NCBI GenBank assembly: GCA_036852015.1
Contig: JAANDG010000194.1
Span: 1-64,000 of the forward strand
Length of the DNA: 64,000 nucleotides
Direction: 5' to 3'
Origin: Pelodera strongyloides
Taxonomy: Eukaryota > Nematoda > Chromadorea > Rhabditida > Rhabditidae
Shown here piece after piece: positions 37,104 through 47,220 of the stretch. Made by a program: the position numbers and the translations under genes. The number at the start of each line of letters is the position of its first letter. Position 1 is the first letter of the stretch. The notes beneath the pieces were generated by a model, which did not search any database, had not been told where the DNA came from, and saw only the letters and a list, made by a program, of their open reading frames with translations.

Positions 37104-40100
37104 TATGGAATGCCAGCGCTAAAGTAAATGACATCTTTACGATAATCTTTCTGACATGCCTAGTAACCACACCAAAGTTCTTCATTTTCACCCGATGTGC
37201 TGTGAACTTAGGGCTTTGGGTTCTATTCTATGTATATGATGCTGGAAAGTCAAGAGTCTCAAGAGATTGTATATTACCTTTGCCTCGTCCAGGTTATAAT
37301 CTCGAAAAGATGCTATAATTATTAGTCTTATTATAATACAAGTGTAGCTCCAAATCCAAGATGTTGCGACATATGTTCTACTACTGATATTAACCTATGC
37401 AACTACCTATACATACTCAAAGAAGTGATCATTCTATGTTGTGTCTGATTTCTGATTACTCACGGATACTGAAGAGACTCTAGAAATCCCGGCTCTTTAC
37501 CCAGAGGAGCTATTTATTTCCCTTTTGCGGTTTTTGTTCCCTTAGCTCTGAAATAGCACAGAGAGGCAACATTTCTTTCGAAAACTAAACTCTCTGAACT
37601 TTTGATTAAGCTTTGTGGGTCAAAATTTAGGTATTAAAGCGAAATACCGTCCGGTTTTTTAAGCACATCGAGTACAACAGCATTCTTATGCAGCTTATGC
37701 AAATGAATATAAATTAGAATGAAAAATCGATCTAAATTCGAGCAACTTTGCATAAATGCGTAAGAATACAGCTGTCCATGATGCGTTCAAAAATCGGCCG
37801 GTATTTCGCTTTAAAGGGAGAGGCCCACGAGAAAAAAGTTTTACTCAATTTATTTGCACGGAATGTCCGGAATTTCAGAAATATTACTGTGAAAACCACA
37901 TTTCTTGGCACCTGGAACTCACAGAGTTATTCCCCGGCAAACTGTTCGGCCAGGTACCGTAGTCAGAATCAATTTTTGTGCTTTTAGGGCACTACAGTAT
38001 TGGAAACGCTTTTTTATTGTCGTAGGAATGATCTTTATTCGTTTAACCATTACTATGAAGAGAAATAAGGCTAATGGATGGATATAAACCGTAAAAAGGT
38101 TCTGACTACGGTACCTGGTCGAACTGTTTGTCGGGGAATAACTCTGTAAGTTCCAGGCTTCAAACAATGCGGTTCTCACAGTAATATTTCTGAAATTCCG
38201 GACATTCTGTGCAAGTAAATTGAAGAAAACTTTTTTCTCATGGGCCTCTCCCTTTAAGTTTCCTAAGGCACAGCTTGTGTTTCTCTCTCTCTCTCTTTCT
38301 CTCTCTCCCTCTCTGTCTTCCCCTCTCTCTCTCTCCCCTCTCTCTCTCCCTCTCTGAAATGTGCTTTGAGCGATACCAGAAACTATTGAAACTGTTCTTT
38401 CAGCGTTTCTGCAGAGCGTCGCCAATCCAGGTCCCGCTCCTCCGCCGCCGCAGATAATATGGGAAACCAACAACCGAGAAGGTATGATTTGCATAAATAT
38501 GCAAATCACTAAAAACGACATACCGGCCGGTTTTTGAAACGCATCGTGGACAACTGAATTCATGCTAATTTGCTCGAATTTAGCTCGATTTTTTATTCTA
38601 ATTTATGTTCATTTGAATAAGCTGCATAAGAATCCTGGTGTACCAGATCCAGATGCGTTTCAAGAACCGGCATTTCGCTTTAACAATTCAAACAATGTAT
38701 TTTTATTTGCGAGACAGGGCATCCTTACTTGAGATGCGATCACAGTAGCCCCGGGGCGCAATTGTTGTATTGCGTATTTGACGCGAATACTTGCATTATT
38801 CAAAGCCTGCGTTGTGCAACATGCGAGCTATGCTTGAGCAAGGCTTCGCAACCAGCGAAACCTAAAAAATGAAAAAAAAAACCGCAATTTGGCAACATTG
38901 CGCGGGCTCGTGGACCCGCGTTCTTCTAACTAGACTAACTATTGCGGTTTTAGGGTGAGCCGCTCAACGGTTTCTTTTGGTGAAAATGCCGATGTGGGAT
39001 TCACTGTTCAGGAATATGTTAAATTGAGCCCGTAAGTTATTTCATATAAGCTTTAGTCAAAAACAACAAAGCAAGCAAGTATAGAATAAGAGTATTAACA
39101 AAAAAGGACTTCAGAGGCTGTCTCCTACAACAACGACCTACATGGGTCCAAAGCCTTTCTGTGGAAAAAAACTACATGGCTTTACACGTTTACTTTGTCA
39201 CTTTGAAAAAGTGAACAACGCCGTACACGTTGCTTACTTAATTTTTCTTAGCAAAAATTTATTGGACAAACTTTTCAAGTCTTACTTTTCAAAAAACGAG
39301 CAAAGAAGAAACCTTTCAGGTACCAATGTCAATTAATATGCAGCACGTGGCCGAAAATCCGAAGCAATCACAATGTCTTCACACAAATATTCAAGTATCT
39401 TGTTTATAAATTTCGACAGCTTCTCGTCATGTCATATCAAAAATTTATACTCGAACTCTCACCTCTAAGCATATTTATTTATTTATTTAACAAATAACAC
39501 CAAGGTGTGCATCAAATATTATGATGAAGAGAAAGCAATGTACATATATTAAATCGATTGTAATTGTAGTCGATAAGCAATCGGGTAAAGTACTTGTCGA
39601 TAAGCACAACAATACGATATCGAGAAAATATTTTTATTGATAACTCCCTATTAAAGGGACAGGCCCATCAAAATAAACCTATATTTACGATACGTTCATA
39701 ATCATAATGACTATCAAGCATTTTTATTACAATATATACAAACTAAATTTCACCATTATTCGCCCTGGAAAACTTTTTTCCAATGCGCTCAACGCATATA
39801 TATATATACCATAAAACTGCAGATTTCAAAGCTATATATGCAAATTTTAATCGCATTATAATTTCACGATGAATTTGCATAGACGACAAGGATATTTGCG
39901 GCTTTATGGTATACATTTAAGCTGAGCGCATCGTAAAAAAGCTTTCCATGGCAAATAAATGTGAAATTTAGTTTGTATATATTGTAATAAAAATGCTTGA
40001 TAGTCATATCGTAAATATAGGTTTACTTTGATGGGCCTGTCCCTTTAAGCGTTAATCCAATATATAAAATAGTGCCAGTACAAATAATATTAGGAATTAA

Positions 40101-41907
40101 ATCATATGGGCACTATATGTTAACCATAGACATTTAGGTTGTTGTGCTTCAAATCAACATTGGCACGGGAAATATTTCAAAAACTAAGCATCGTTGAGGG
40201 TTTCAAGTCTGATGGGCGCTGTGATTTACAAATGCATGCAAAGGTAAGAATATTATAATATAATAATAATATTTATTACGCACACAAAAATGTAAACATA
40301 CATCATACAGTTTGTCGAAAATATCACAGAAATCATGTAAAGTGAACGAAAAATATTATTAGAATTTCCTCGGTTCAGCTTTTGATGTAGAGGAACACAG
40401 TTGCCGTATTCGTTGACCTCAAGATTATGTATTTTTAATATTGTTTGACCTTTACACTTATTAAAATTCATGTAGAAAAATGGTAAGGGAAAAGTAGAGT
40501 ATGTCTAATGCTCGTCTAAAAAAGTTTTCTTGTTTCAGACGCTTTCTGACCTAATGGACTTTATAATTAGCGATCTGAATCAATCTGTCAAAAATGCACA
40601 GGTAAGTAAACCTTGGCTTTTCTATCGAGCTAGATTGGCAGCAAATTAGGGGGAGGGATGTCGCCTCTTATAGTTTTGTGCCCATTCTCGGCGAAAATAC
40701 TATTTTCATTTCAATTAGATATTAAGTCTACGTTCATACTACGTTCATTGCTATTAGGCTAGGATGTAAAATGAGACTGGAGTTTTGTTATTATTGTGTA
40801 GCATTCTTTTATGGGGTTTGCAAGTATCCCAAAAATTCGGTGTGGTTCTGTCAATACTACCGTATTTCTGCACAAAACCTGCATATATAATATGGAAAAT
40901 TAAAAAAATATTCTCGTGTAGTTAAAAGGTACGATAAATTTTCAGCATACTTGCAAACCCTATAATCAAAAAAAGGAAGCTAACATGCGGCTTTTCAGCT
41001 AAAATGCGCCGAAGTTGGTAGCGGTCATCATAACGTGAACGAGCGAATGGTTGGCACATTATGGGAGAGTTTGGGCGAGTGCATAGCGGAGGTAGACATA
41101 CTATTTCATTTACCCTGACAATATAAATATTAGTTGCAGGTGCGAGAGATATCATGATGCTTCAGTTTCTATTAATTTCCACAAAGTTCAAACTGCAAAT
41201 TTTTTTAACTGTACATAATTGTGTCAAAATCAGTAGGGTAGGTGTAATTGATTAAAATCTGATTCGCAAGTCGAATGACCACCCGAAAGCCGTTTCAGTA
41301 GTTCATCTTACTCTAAGTGCGTTAGCCGTTATATAATTATCATTTTTTATTTGCGCGTTATCTTGCAGGTAATCACAAAAGTCGATTGCGTGCGTTCCAA
41401 AAGAGAAGCTGTAAAAGGATACATCTCACTGGTTTCATTTATGGTTCGTTTTTAATCCTTTTTTCTTCTATTTGCACCTGAGTAATGCACATTTACCGTA
41501 ATATAGCGTCCCAACGGCTTCAGAAATTTCAAAACAGCATTTTCTTAGTCGTGATATATTCTCAAGAAAAAAACTATTACGAAAGGTGTAAATCTTAAAC
41601 AAACATACAAACATACAAACAAACAAACAAACAAACAAACAAACAAACAAACAAACAAACAAACAAACAAACAACAAGCAACATACAAACATACAAACAT
41701 ACAAACAAACAAACAAACAAACACACATACAAACATACAAGCACAACAAGAAAATTCAGCACGTGAGTCCGAATTAATTGGAATAATTAAGAATTAAAAA
41801 ATCTAAAAATTTAGGTCGACTCCATGAAGAACGGTTATACGAGCGAGTTCAGACGCCGTCACGCCCAACGCGGATCCGTGACGCGGCTGAACCAATTGGA
41901 CGACTAA
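30397..41907 (+). CDS. Putative N-myristoylated protein, 245 residues, family unknown
   Basis: Nine exons join in phase: 30397-30468, 31777-31907, 38404-38481, 38954-39031, 40189-40243, 40539-40601, 40999-41091, 41369-41443, 41815-41907. The protein starts MGNEQS, an N-myristoylation-type sequence. Residues 1-105 are polar, Ser/Arg-rich and probably disordered (RRQSRSRSSAAADNMGNQ). Residues about 106-245 look folded and helical, with VSFGENADVGFTVQEYVKLS, TLSDLMDFIISDLNQSV, NERMVGTLWESLGECIAEV and AVKGYISLVSFM. The end is hydrophilic (RLNQLDD). The exon 5 acceptor (CTAAG) and exon 8 donor (GTTCGT) are the weakest sites. The MGxEQS start recalls BORCS5, but the rest does not match. Intron 1 holds a TTAGGC array; intron 2 spans 6.5 kb. 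Confidence 0.8.
30520..30692 (+). repeat. Interstitial telomere-like array, (TTAGGC)n
   Basis: About 29 tandem TTAGGC copies with almost no variation, preceded by degenerate copies (GTTAGGCCTACGATTAGGCG) from 30494. TTAGGC is the nematode telomere hexamer. The array lies 50 bp into intron 1 of the MGNEQS gene, G-rich strand sense to the gene. Both frames across it (RLRLRL and KPKPKP) are artefacts. Confidence 0.97.
31111..31276. mobile_element. MITE, family B
   Basis: TTAAAGCGAACTGCCAGCTC mirrors GAGCTGGCATTCGCTTTAA. The arms are nearly complementary over 75 bp, through GGAAAATTTGCATATGATTA and TGTATCCTATGCTAATTTTG, with a short GC-rich turn (CGATCGTCCACGG). In intron 1 of the MGNEQS gene. 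Confidence 0.88.
32058..32300. repeat. (GA)n and (GT)n microsatellites
   Basis: (GA)n at about 32058-32108 and (GT)n at about 32192-32300, in intron 2 of the MGNEQS gene. The 183-codon plus frame and 120-codon minus frame across them are artefacts. Confidence 0.9.
32603..32773. mobile_element. MITE, family A
   Basis: TTAAAGCGAAATACGGTCGG at the left and CCGGCCGGCATTTTGCTTTAA at the right, standard interior. In intron 2 of the MGNEQS gene. Confidence 0.87.
33802..34052. mobile_element. MITE, family A-like composite
   Basis: The left part begins TTAAAGCATTCTGCACGTGG and carries the GTATGCGGACAACTG inner motif. The right end, CGACCGGTATTTCGCTTTAA, is a clean family A terminus. The 250-bp length and a duplicated AAAACCGAATCTGTAGTAAT-like segment suggest two insertions or a rearrangement. 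Confidence 0.5.
34393..34686 (-). CDS. Antisense ORF in intron 2, hypothetical
   Basis: A 97-codon frame starting at a true ATG has mixed codon use and a protein-like composition, for example RFIFIFPDVDPSW and NLIEILYEDISTINWAIDQF. No signal peptide, repeat or known domain was recognised. It lies opposite to the MGNEQS gene within its 6.5-kb intron. It may be a small nested gene, an exon of one, or a retrocopy fragment. Nothing else nearby forms a matching exon, so support is limited to length and composition. Confidence 0.35.
   Translation of the reverse strand: MEKTEVKNRCLVLERAGPRLIPLHLQFEIQSAFSVVETGRRFIFIFPDVDPSWRSNFTDNCIGSYNLIEILYEDISTINWAIDQFGFEINMLIGQGN
35690..36165. repeat. (GA)n block facing a (CT)n block
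   Basis: Purine-rich GAGAGA tracts at 35690-35930 are followed by pyrimidine-rich CTCTCT tracts at 36033-36165, with about 100 bp of ordinary sequence between. The two blocks are roughly complementary and could pair in the pre-mRNA of the MGNEQS gene. Confidence 0.8.
37029..37101. repeat. (TA)n microsatellite
   Basis: About 70 bp of TA dinucleotides with one phase slip, in intron 2 of the MGNEQS gene. Confidence 0.95.
37634..37814. mobile_element. MITE, family A
   Basis: TTAAAGCGAAATACCGTCCG and CGGCCGGTATTTCGCTTTAA ends, full interior. Its right-hand TTAA (37811-37814) is also the left-hand TTAA of the next element. Confidence 0.9.
37811..38256. mobile_element. TTAA element with long inverted repeats, family C
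   Basis: The left arm starts TTAAAGGGAGAGGCCCACGA; the right arm ends TGGGCCTCTCCCTTTAA. The arms pair for about 180 bp, through CAGAAATATTACTGTGA and GGTACCGTAGTCAGAA. The interior is short and non-coding. A relative is at 39651-40048 and a left-end fragment at 59573-59612. Confidence 0.85.
38282..38356. repeat. (CT)n microsatellite
   Basis: Interrupted CTCTCT tract about 50 bp upstream of exon 38404-38481. It may act as the polypyrimidine region of that splice site. Confidence 0.85.
38510..38683. mobile_element. MITE, family A
   Basis: The left end has decayed to ACGACATACCGGCCGG; the right end, CCGGCATTTCGCTTTAA, is intact. It starts about 28 bp after the donor of exon 38404-38481. Confidence 0.85.
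39651..40048. mobile_element. TTAA element with long inverted repeats, family C
   Basis: TTAAAGGGACAGGCCCATCA mirrors TGATGGGCCTGTCCCTTTAA. The arms pair for about 130 bp, through GACTATCAAGCATTTTTATT. It shares the first ~15 bases of the TIR with the copy at 37811 but little else. Confidence 0.85.
40813..40960. mobile_element. Small inverted-repeat element, GGGTTTGCAAGTAT family
   Basis: GGGGTTTGCAAGTATCCCAA at the left mirrors ATACTTGCAAACCC at the right, about 148 bp, non-coding. A decayed relative lies at 23302-23430. It sits 39 bp upstream of exon 40999-41091 of the MGNEQS gene. Confidence 0.75.
41599..41745. repeat. (AAAC)n microsatellite
   Basis: Tetranucleotide CAAA repeats with ACAT variants, in the last intron of the MGNEQS gene. 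The FVCLFVCL frames on the minus strand are artefacts. Confidence 0.95.
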
Positions 41908-41947
41908 AAGCTAATGAAGTAGTTAGACATCGGGTTTTCTTTTAAGA

Positions 41948-42126
41948 TTAAAGCGAAATACCGGCCGGTTTTTGAAACACATCCAGAACAACTGAGTTCT
42001 TACGTATTTCTGCTAATTAGCTCGAACTTAGCTCGATTTTTTATCATAATTTATGCTCATTTGCATAAGCTGCATAAGAATTTGGCGTATACGATATGTT
42101 TCAAAAACCGGTCAGTTTTTCGCTTT
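41948..42126. mobile_element. MITE, family A
   Basis: TTAAAGCGAAATACCGGCCG at the left; AAAACCGGTCAGTTTTTCGC then TTTAGG at the right (terminal TTAA mutated). It starts 41 bp after the stop codon of the MGNEQS gene, so it may lie in its 3' untranslated region. Confidence 0.85.
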
Positions 42127-42443
42127 AGGTTAAATACAAATATTTGTGGGAAGTTAAGTATGTCATACAAGCCTTTTAGATGTGCTGTGATGCATCTCAC
42201 ATGTTGAATATAATTCGACTCAAAAATCGCGCAGTTACTTGCACATACAGTACAAGGTAATACATCGTGCAACATGCGTTTCAAACACCGGCCGTTATAT
42301 CGCTTTACTGGTCTCATGGTCAGTAACATTCTAGTCAGTTACATTTGATTCTATTCAGAGCATGATTTTTTTCCACAGTGAATGAATATTATTTCCCGAA
42401 TGTTCTAAGAACATATCAACCGCCTCAAATTCATATTTTTTCT

Positions 42444-42550
42444 TTTAAAGTGGTGTTGTACGTGGTTTGCGGAATGTGTATTGTACGCAAATGCGCAGAA
42501 GGGCACATGAGAAGGGCACTGATTCAAAACCACGTTCCATGTCACTTTAA
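42444..42550. mobile_element. Short TTAA inverted-repeat element, ACGTGGTTTG type
   Basis: TTAAAGTGGTGTTGTACGTG mirrors ACGTTCCATGTCACTTTAA over 107 bp. Related half-sites occur near 2690-2720 and 32450-32590. Confidence 0.6.
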
Positions 42551-43884
42551 TCTTTTTTTTATCAAATACACGGGATTTTTATTGATCTCTTGTACTATTT
42601 TTTCGTACTTCACCTTCGCTATTTTCTTTGAAATAACTGATTTAGCCTTACAACGCCATAATTGTATTTTATCGATTTATTGATTATTTCATTGATATTA
42701 ATCGATATATTGCCCAGTCAATTGCAGCTTGTTTTTAAACTGTCGGGGATTTTTAAAAATAAAGGTTCAATTTTAATTTTAATTAGCGATATCGATTACA
42801 TTATGAAAATAATTCATTTTTTTTAAATAGTAATTATGTTGAAGCTCTTGCTGGTGTATTGTCAAAAGTCATTTTTTTAATAAATAAGGAATTGAAATGT
42901 ACCGCAATAAATTGCGTTATTTTCTACTTATTCAGATAAATCAATAGAAAAACATGGGTATTATTTTCTGAATCTTGGAGAAGAATTCTGAAACCTAAAA
43001 TGGCAAAAGCATAACGATTTGGAAAAATATTTTTAAAAAACCTCTACGCCTGATTTGTGACAGACACGGTAAGTGTGGGAATATTTTTCATATCTTATTT
43101 TCGTTTACTTCCAATACTTTCAATTATTGGGCAACGCGACATCACGACTCACGACAATATTCGCCAGGCACAGCATTTTTTTAGTTTACATAAAAAAATT
43201 ACATTTATACTTTATTTAGCTAGCTTCTGATTAGTTCGGTGTGTTCTGTGACGGAACGTGATGTCATCAGCGCTTCAAAAACTGTCAGTTATAACGCTTT
43301 GAAATAAAAAGTATGAAACGTGCGAAAAATTGATTAAAATATATAACCTACACCAATTCGAACAAAAGATGGCGGTGTAAAGTTATAACAGAAAAATACA
43401 CAAAAGTTCAATTTTTCGTTAGATATTTCACCAAGATCTATGATTCGTTAGATATGTTATTTGACGGAAGATATAGCAACATTATAAATTTTTACAAAAC
43501 TTTACCATTAAGATTAAGGTAATGGAGATGGAGATGATGTAGGTTTGCGTCACCTGTTTTATATAAGAAAAAAAAATACAGTCCTTGTATGGGGGTAATA
43601 ACTGCCCAAAAGTGCCAAGTCAAGTGCGCGCCCACGCAAAAATACAGCAAATTATAATTCGATTGCGGCGCGTGAAAATATCGATGTTCTTGCCTTTACT
43701 TTGAAAATGCGCCGGTATCTTAGGCATAGGGTTACCTTTTAAGATATGTTAGCCAGTTAACTTCGTCGCTTACGCATCTTCAATAAACTGTCATTATAAA
43801 ATGTATTGATCTGTAATTACCCCTTGCCCATGTTTTTACCGGTTGAGAGAATTTAAAACCAACAGCGCAAGCATTTTTTATGAT

Positions 43885-44425
43885 ATAAATCAAAGAAACA
43901 ATAAATGGATAATAATATGAGAACTATAATAATAAAAATAATAAAAAAAATAATGATAATAAATATATAAATAAACTGAAGTAATAAAATTCAATATCAA
44001 GCTCGAGCTTGACAACCCGTTTCGGCCCCTAAGCCACAGACGGGATTTACAATTGCGGAGGGGCCATCATCAGTGTGATGCCGCAATTGAAATTCTAAAC
44101 TAAATTAATATAAAGTAGAAATTGTACACTAATTTTTGAGAGTTATTAACTAATAAATAATATAGTGAAATTATACTAGAGTGCTATTTTAGAATTTAGA
44201 ATAATGGTAAATAAGAATAAATTAGAATACTTAGAAGAAATGGTATGAATGGCATTGTAATTGTAAGTTATTTGCTAAGGATGATTTGATAGTGCTAGTA
44301 CTATAGAGTGCGAGACAGAAGAGAGCGATAGACATGCAGTGACATCTGTAGGTACATGGCCCTCCCGTACTATGTGTATATTGATCCTAGCTAACCTATC
44401 TGTGAAGTAAAGAACATAGCGACAT
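43885..44425 (-). repeat. 3' pseudo-LTR of the Naiad-type element
   Basis: A direct repeat of 49390-49919, about 541 bp. It contains the hammerhead-like core and the 16-bp palindrome TCAAGCTCGAGCTTGA (43997-44012). The repeat ends at GCGACAT (44425), 11 bp beyond the ORF stop codon. Confidence 0.93.
43997..44073 (-). other. Hammerhead-like core and palindrome, 3' pseudo-LTR
   Basis: On the element's sense (minus) strand: CTGATGA (44073-44067), T, GGCCCC, a 30-nt loop, GGGGCC, GAAAC (GAAA at 44023-44020), GGGTTGTC, then the palindrome TCAAGCTCGAGCTTGA. Helix II would be 6 bp with one extra T at its base. Helix III would be minimal, with C-G closing before GUC. Helix I is weak. Confidence 0.5.
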
Positions 44426-44436
44426 TGATAGCAATC

Positions 44437-47220
44437 TCAAATTGAATGCAACCATTTTAGCATATGCTTTAAGGTAAGGTCATATTTTTGAGTAATGATG
44501 GGATATTTGTGCAGTACTTTGCTAATGGCACTCAAAATAATAGGTTTAGGGTATTTGTTAGAGATAAGTTTATAAACGAATTGCGTAACCTTGGATTTGA
44601 AGAAATCTATAGTAGATGTGCATCGATTAATTCTGATTATCTCGCCAATAATACAACTAATTTTGATTTTGATACTAATATTACTGTCAAACATAGGAAA
44701 CCGAATAACATCGAAGGTGTAATCGTCTGTCTTATTATACATGTTAACGGTCCATATATCGTTAGTTCTTTTTAAGTATAAATCGAGGAAAGCTGCTTCT
44801 TTTGTGGAGGTATTGGCGGGTTCTAAAGTTAAGGAGTTGGGATATATATTACACACCTCGGAAAGAATATTATGATCATTGTAGAAAATGGCAATATCGT
44901 CCATGTACCTTTTAATATCGGTTTTAAAGGAGATTTGAACATTAGCGGGTATTTTAAGATATTTGAACTCAATCATAGAGAGAGTCAAATCTGCTAGTAA
45001 AGGAGAAGCATTCCCTCCTTGTGGTACACCTTTAATTTGATGAAATACCTTATTACGAAAAATCAGAAAGCTGTTTTTAACAATATAGCTAATAACGTTA
45101 ATGAGTTCACTTTTCGAGTAGCAATTTTTACCGTAAGTGTCAGAATAAAAGCATTTATTGTACCCAATATTAAGATAATCTTTATTAGCATTTTTAAAAC
45201 AAATATCAATAAGATGGAAGATGTTATCGAGAACACAGTTATGTGGTAAATTAGTGAATAAACTAGTAAAATCCATAATCTTTACGTTTTGATATTTGTT
45301 GAGACTCGCGGTGCAGGTCACAGAAAGAGAATTATCGATCGAAAAATAACGCAACTTATTTTCATTCCAGTTTCCTGCAGCCTTACAATAGTTTCGAAAA
45401 TGCGTTTTGAAATGTTTTAAAGCTTTTTGAAGCATTACGGAAAGAGTTTTAAGTGAGCTGTTTTTGGCTGCTGTTATGAATCGCATTTTTACTGTGGGTT
45501 TATGTAATTTGGGTATGCCATATATAATTGGAAGATTCGAATCACTATCAGAGCATTCAATACCTAAGATCTTACAATATTGGATATGGCGTGATACAAT
45601 AGCTTCAGGGGGTTCAATAGTGTAAGGTTGATACGTGTCATTACCGCGAATTTCTGCAACACGTGCGTTATCCTGTGTGATACCTAATTCTTTAAAGATA
45701 TGAAATGAATACAGGATTGGACATGAAAAACAGAAATTTGCAGAGGCCTTATCTACGCATGTTAATATAAAGTCTTGTTTAAGCTTACGGAGCTCATGTG
45801 CTATTTGACAATTATTTGCACTATTAAATTTAAGTTTGTAGTTAGTAGCTTGGTTATATAGGAAAGAGTAATCAGGTGCGATTATGTTTGCTTTTTGTAA
45901 ATGTCTGGAAAGACTTGTAGTCAAGTTATCCATAGAAACTTTTAGTAGACTTTGAATTTTTTCCTTTCTGAAAGGTTCCCTAAATTTTGTACCTTTGCCT
46001 AAAAGCTCAGAAGCTTTAGGATAAAATTCTTTGAATATTTCACTATTACCGGTAATTATATGTTGAGAACCATCATGAGTAATTATTTCTTTTGCGGAAC
46101 AATACTGCAGGTATTTAAGACAATTGCACTGATAATTCTTCGATATACTGCCTGTGGAGACAAATGCCTTATAGTTGAAAAGAGAGGGACCAAGGGGTGT
46201 ATTATATTGATATCTGAACGCAATCTTAGGTAGAAGAGAAAGAGGGATATTATTGATTTGAAAAAGACGTTTAATTGCTGTTTTTATTTTATATTGTAAG
46301 TTGCATTTTTCATTTATGAATTCGATATATGGAATAGTAAGGGTAAAATCTGGTTTTTTAGGGGGTTGACTGTATCGGGTATGATCTTGGGACATGCTGA
46401 TCTTACCACAAAGTGCTTCAATATTTAGTTTACTTTGTTTACTACATTTAGCTGAAAAATATTTTTTGATAAGATATTTTTTAATCTTTAACGGTAGAGT
46501 GTTATTTAGTTTAGTAATTTCCTTATAGTCTATAGGCTTGGACAAATCAGGAATTGTAAATTGAGTAGAATTTTTAATACGTTTATTTCTTTTACCTCGG
46601 TTTTTTGGGGGTCTAATTACCTTGAGAGAAAAATAGGGCATGTTTTTGTTACCAAGGCTGATTCTGTCATTATCACTGATCAGTCCATAACCCTTAATTT
46701 GATCATTGAGCCCATAAGGATGAGCCGTATTCAAAAGTTTAATCCAAAATAATTCTTTATTTCTACGAATACTTGTATCCTGGTTTTCAGAAAGGCTGTC
46801 CAGAATGTGAATTGAGAATGTTTTATCTTGACATCCCGATTGACAGTCAGCAAAGTGCTTATACAAAATTGCTGTTTTAGACTCTTTCTTTATATTATAT
46901 CGGTGTTGACTAAATCGGGCCTTAAGAGTACGCTTAGATTCACCAACATATTGAATACCGCATTTACCACAAGAAATACAGTATATAATTCCCTTGCTTT
47001 CGCAATTGGAATTCTTAGTACAGTAAGTGTAACTAGAATATTTAGTGGAACTGCTATAAACAATACCTTCAAATGAAATAATGGGACATATTCTACAACG
47101 AATGTTGTTACATTTAGTTCCATCTTCTTTAGTACCTTCCAAAGAGGTAATTATAAGATTACGACCAAGCTTTTGGGAAGTAAAGTTTGTTGAGACAATA
47201 GTATTCTGATTTGTTAACAT
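44437..47220 (-). CDS. Penelope-like retroelement protein: GIY-YIG endonuclease-reverse transcriptase
   Basis: A 927-residue single ORF. The N-terminal half has a GIY-YIG endonuclease at about residues 75-165: GIIYCISCGKCGIQYVGES, then RTLKARFSQHR and LYKHFADC, giving the Cys-Cys-His-His set usual for Penelope endonucleases. The linker carries the CxC motif (CNC, residues 365-367) typical of elements with an N-terminal endonuclease. The reverse transcriptase has TCVDKASANF (about 487), IPKLHKPTVKMRF, motif A DFTSLFTNLPH (Asp 650), motif B GVPQGGNASPLLADL (731) and motif C RYMDDIAIF (Asp 774-775). The enzyme would nick chromosomal DNA and copy its RNA there. No stops or frameshifts are seen, so it may be active. 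The start is the first Met; an upstream in-frame start is not needed for domain completeness. Confidence 0.93.
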   Translation of the reverse strand: MLTNQNTIVSTNFTSQKLGRNLIITSLEGTKEDGTKCNNIRCRICPIISFEGIVYSSSTKYSSYTYCTKNSNCESKGIIYCISCGKCGIQYVGESKRTLKARFSQHRYNIKKESKTAILYKHFADCQSGCQDKTFSIHILDSLSENQDTSIRRNKELFWIKLLNTAHPYGLNDQIKGYGLISDNDRISLGNKNMPYFSLKVIRPPKNRGKRNKRIKNSTQFTIPDLSKPIDYKEITKLNNTLPLKIKKYLIKKYFSAKCSKQSKLNIEALCGKISMSQDHTRYSQPPKKPDFTLTIPYIEFINEKCNLQYKIKTAIKRLFQINNIPLSLLPKIAFRYQYNTPLGPSLFNYKAFVSTGSISKNYQCNCLKYLQYCSAKEIITHDGSQHIITGNSEIFKEFYPKASELLGKGTKFREPFRKEKIQSLLKVSMDNLTTSLSRHLQKANIIAPDYSFLYNQATNYKLKFNSANNCQIAHELRKLKQDFILTCVDKASANFCFSCPILYSFHIFKELGITQDNARVAEIRGNDTYQPYTIEPPEAIVSRHIQYCKILGIECSDSDSNLPIIYGIPKLHKPTVKMRFITAAKNSSLKTLSVMLQKALKHFKTHFRNYCKAAGNWNENKLRYFSIDNSLSVTCTASLNKYQNVKIMDFTSLFTNLPHNCVLDNIFHLIDICFKNANKDYLNIGYNKCFYSDTYGKNCYSKSELINVISYIVKNSFLIFRNKVFHQIKGVPQGGNASPLLADLTLSMIEFKYLKIPANVQISFKTDIKRYMDDIAIFYNDHNILSEVCNIYPNSLTLEPANTSTKEAAFLDLYLKRTNDIWTVNMYNKTDDYTFDVIRFPMFDSNISIKIKISCIIGEIIRINRCTSTIDFFKSKVTQFVYKLISNKYPKPIILSAISKVLHKYPIITQKYDLTLKHMLKWLHSI

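Larger units (their letters stand above)
41908..43884. other. Intergenic, no gene recognised
   Basis: AT-rich sequence after the MGNEQS gene, with a family A MITE (41948-42126), a decayed family A tail near 42250-42308 and a short element at 42444-42550. The left end of the Naiad-type element follows at 43885. No exon series was found. Confidence 0.55.

Noticed and set aside
37919..38563. 214-codon minus-strand ORF
   Set aside because: It spans the family C inverted-repeat element, a CT microsatellite and a host exon; composition is repeat-like.
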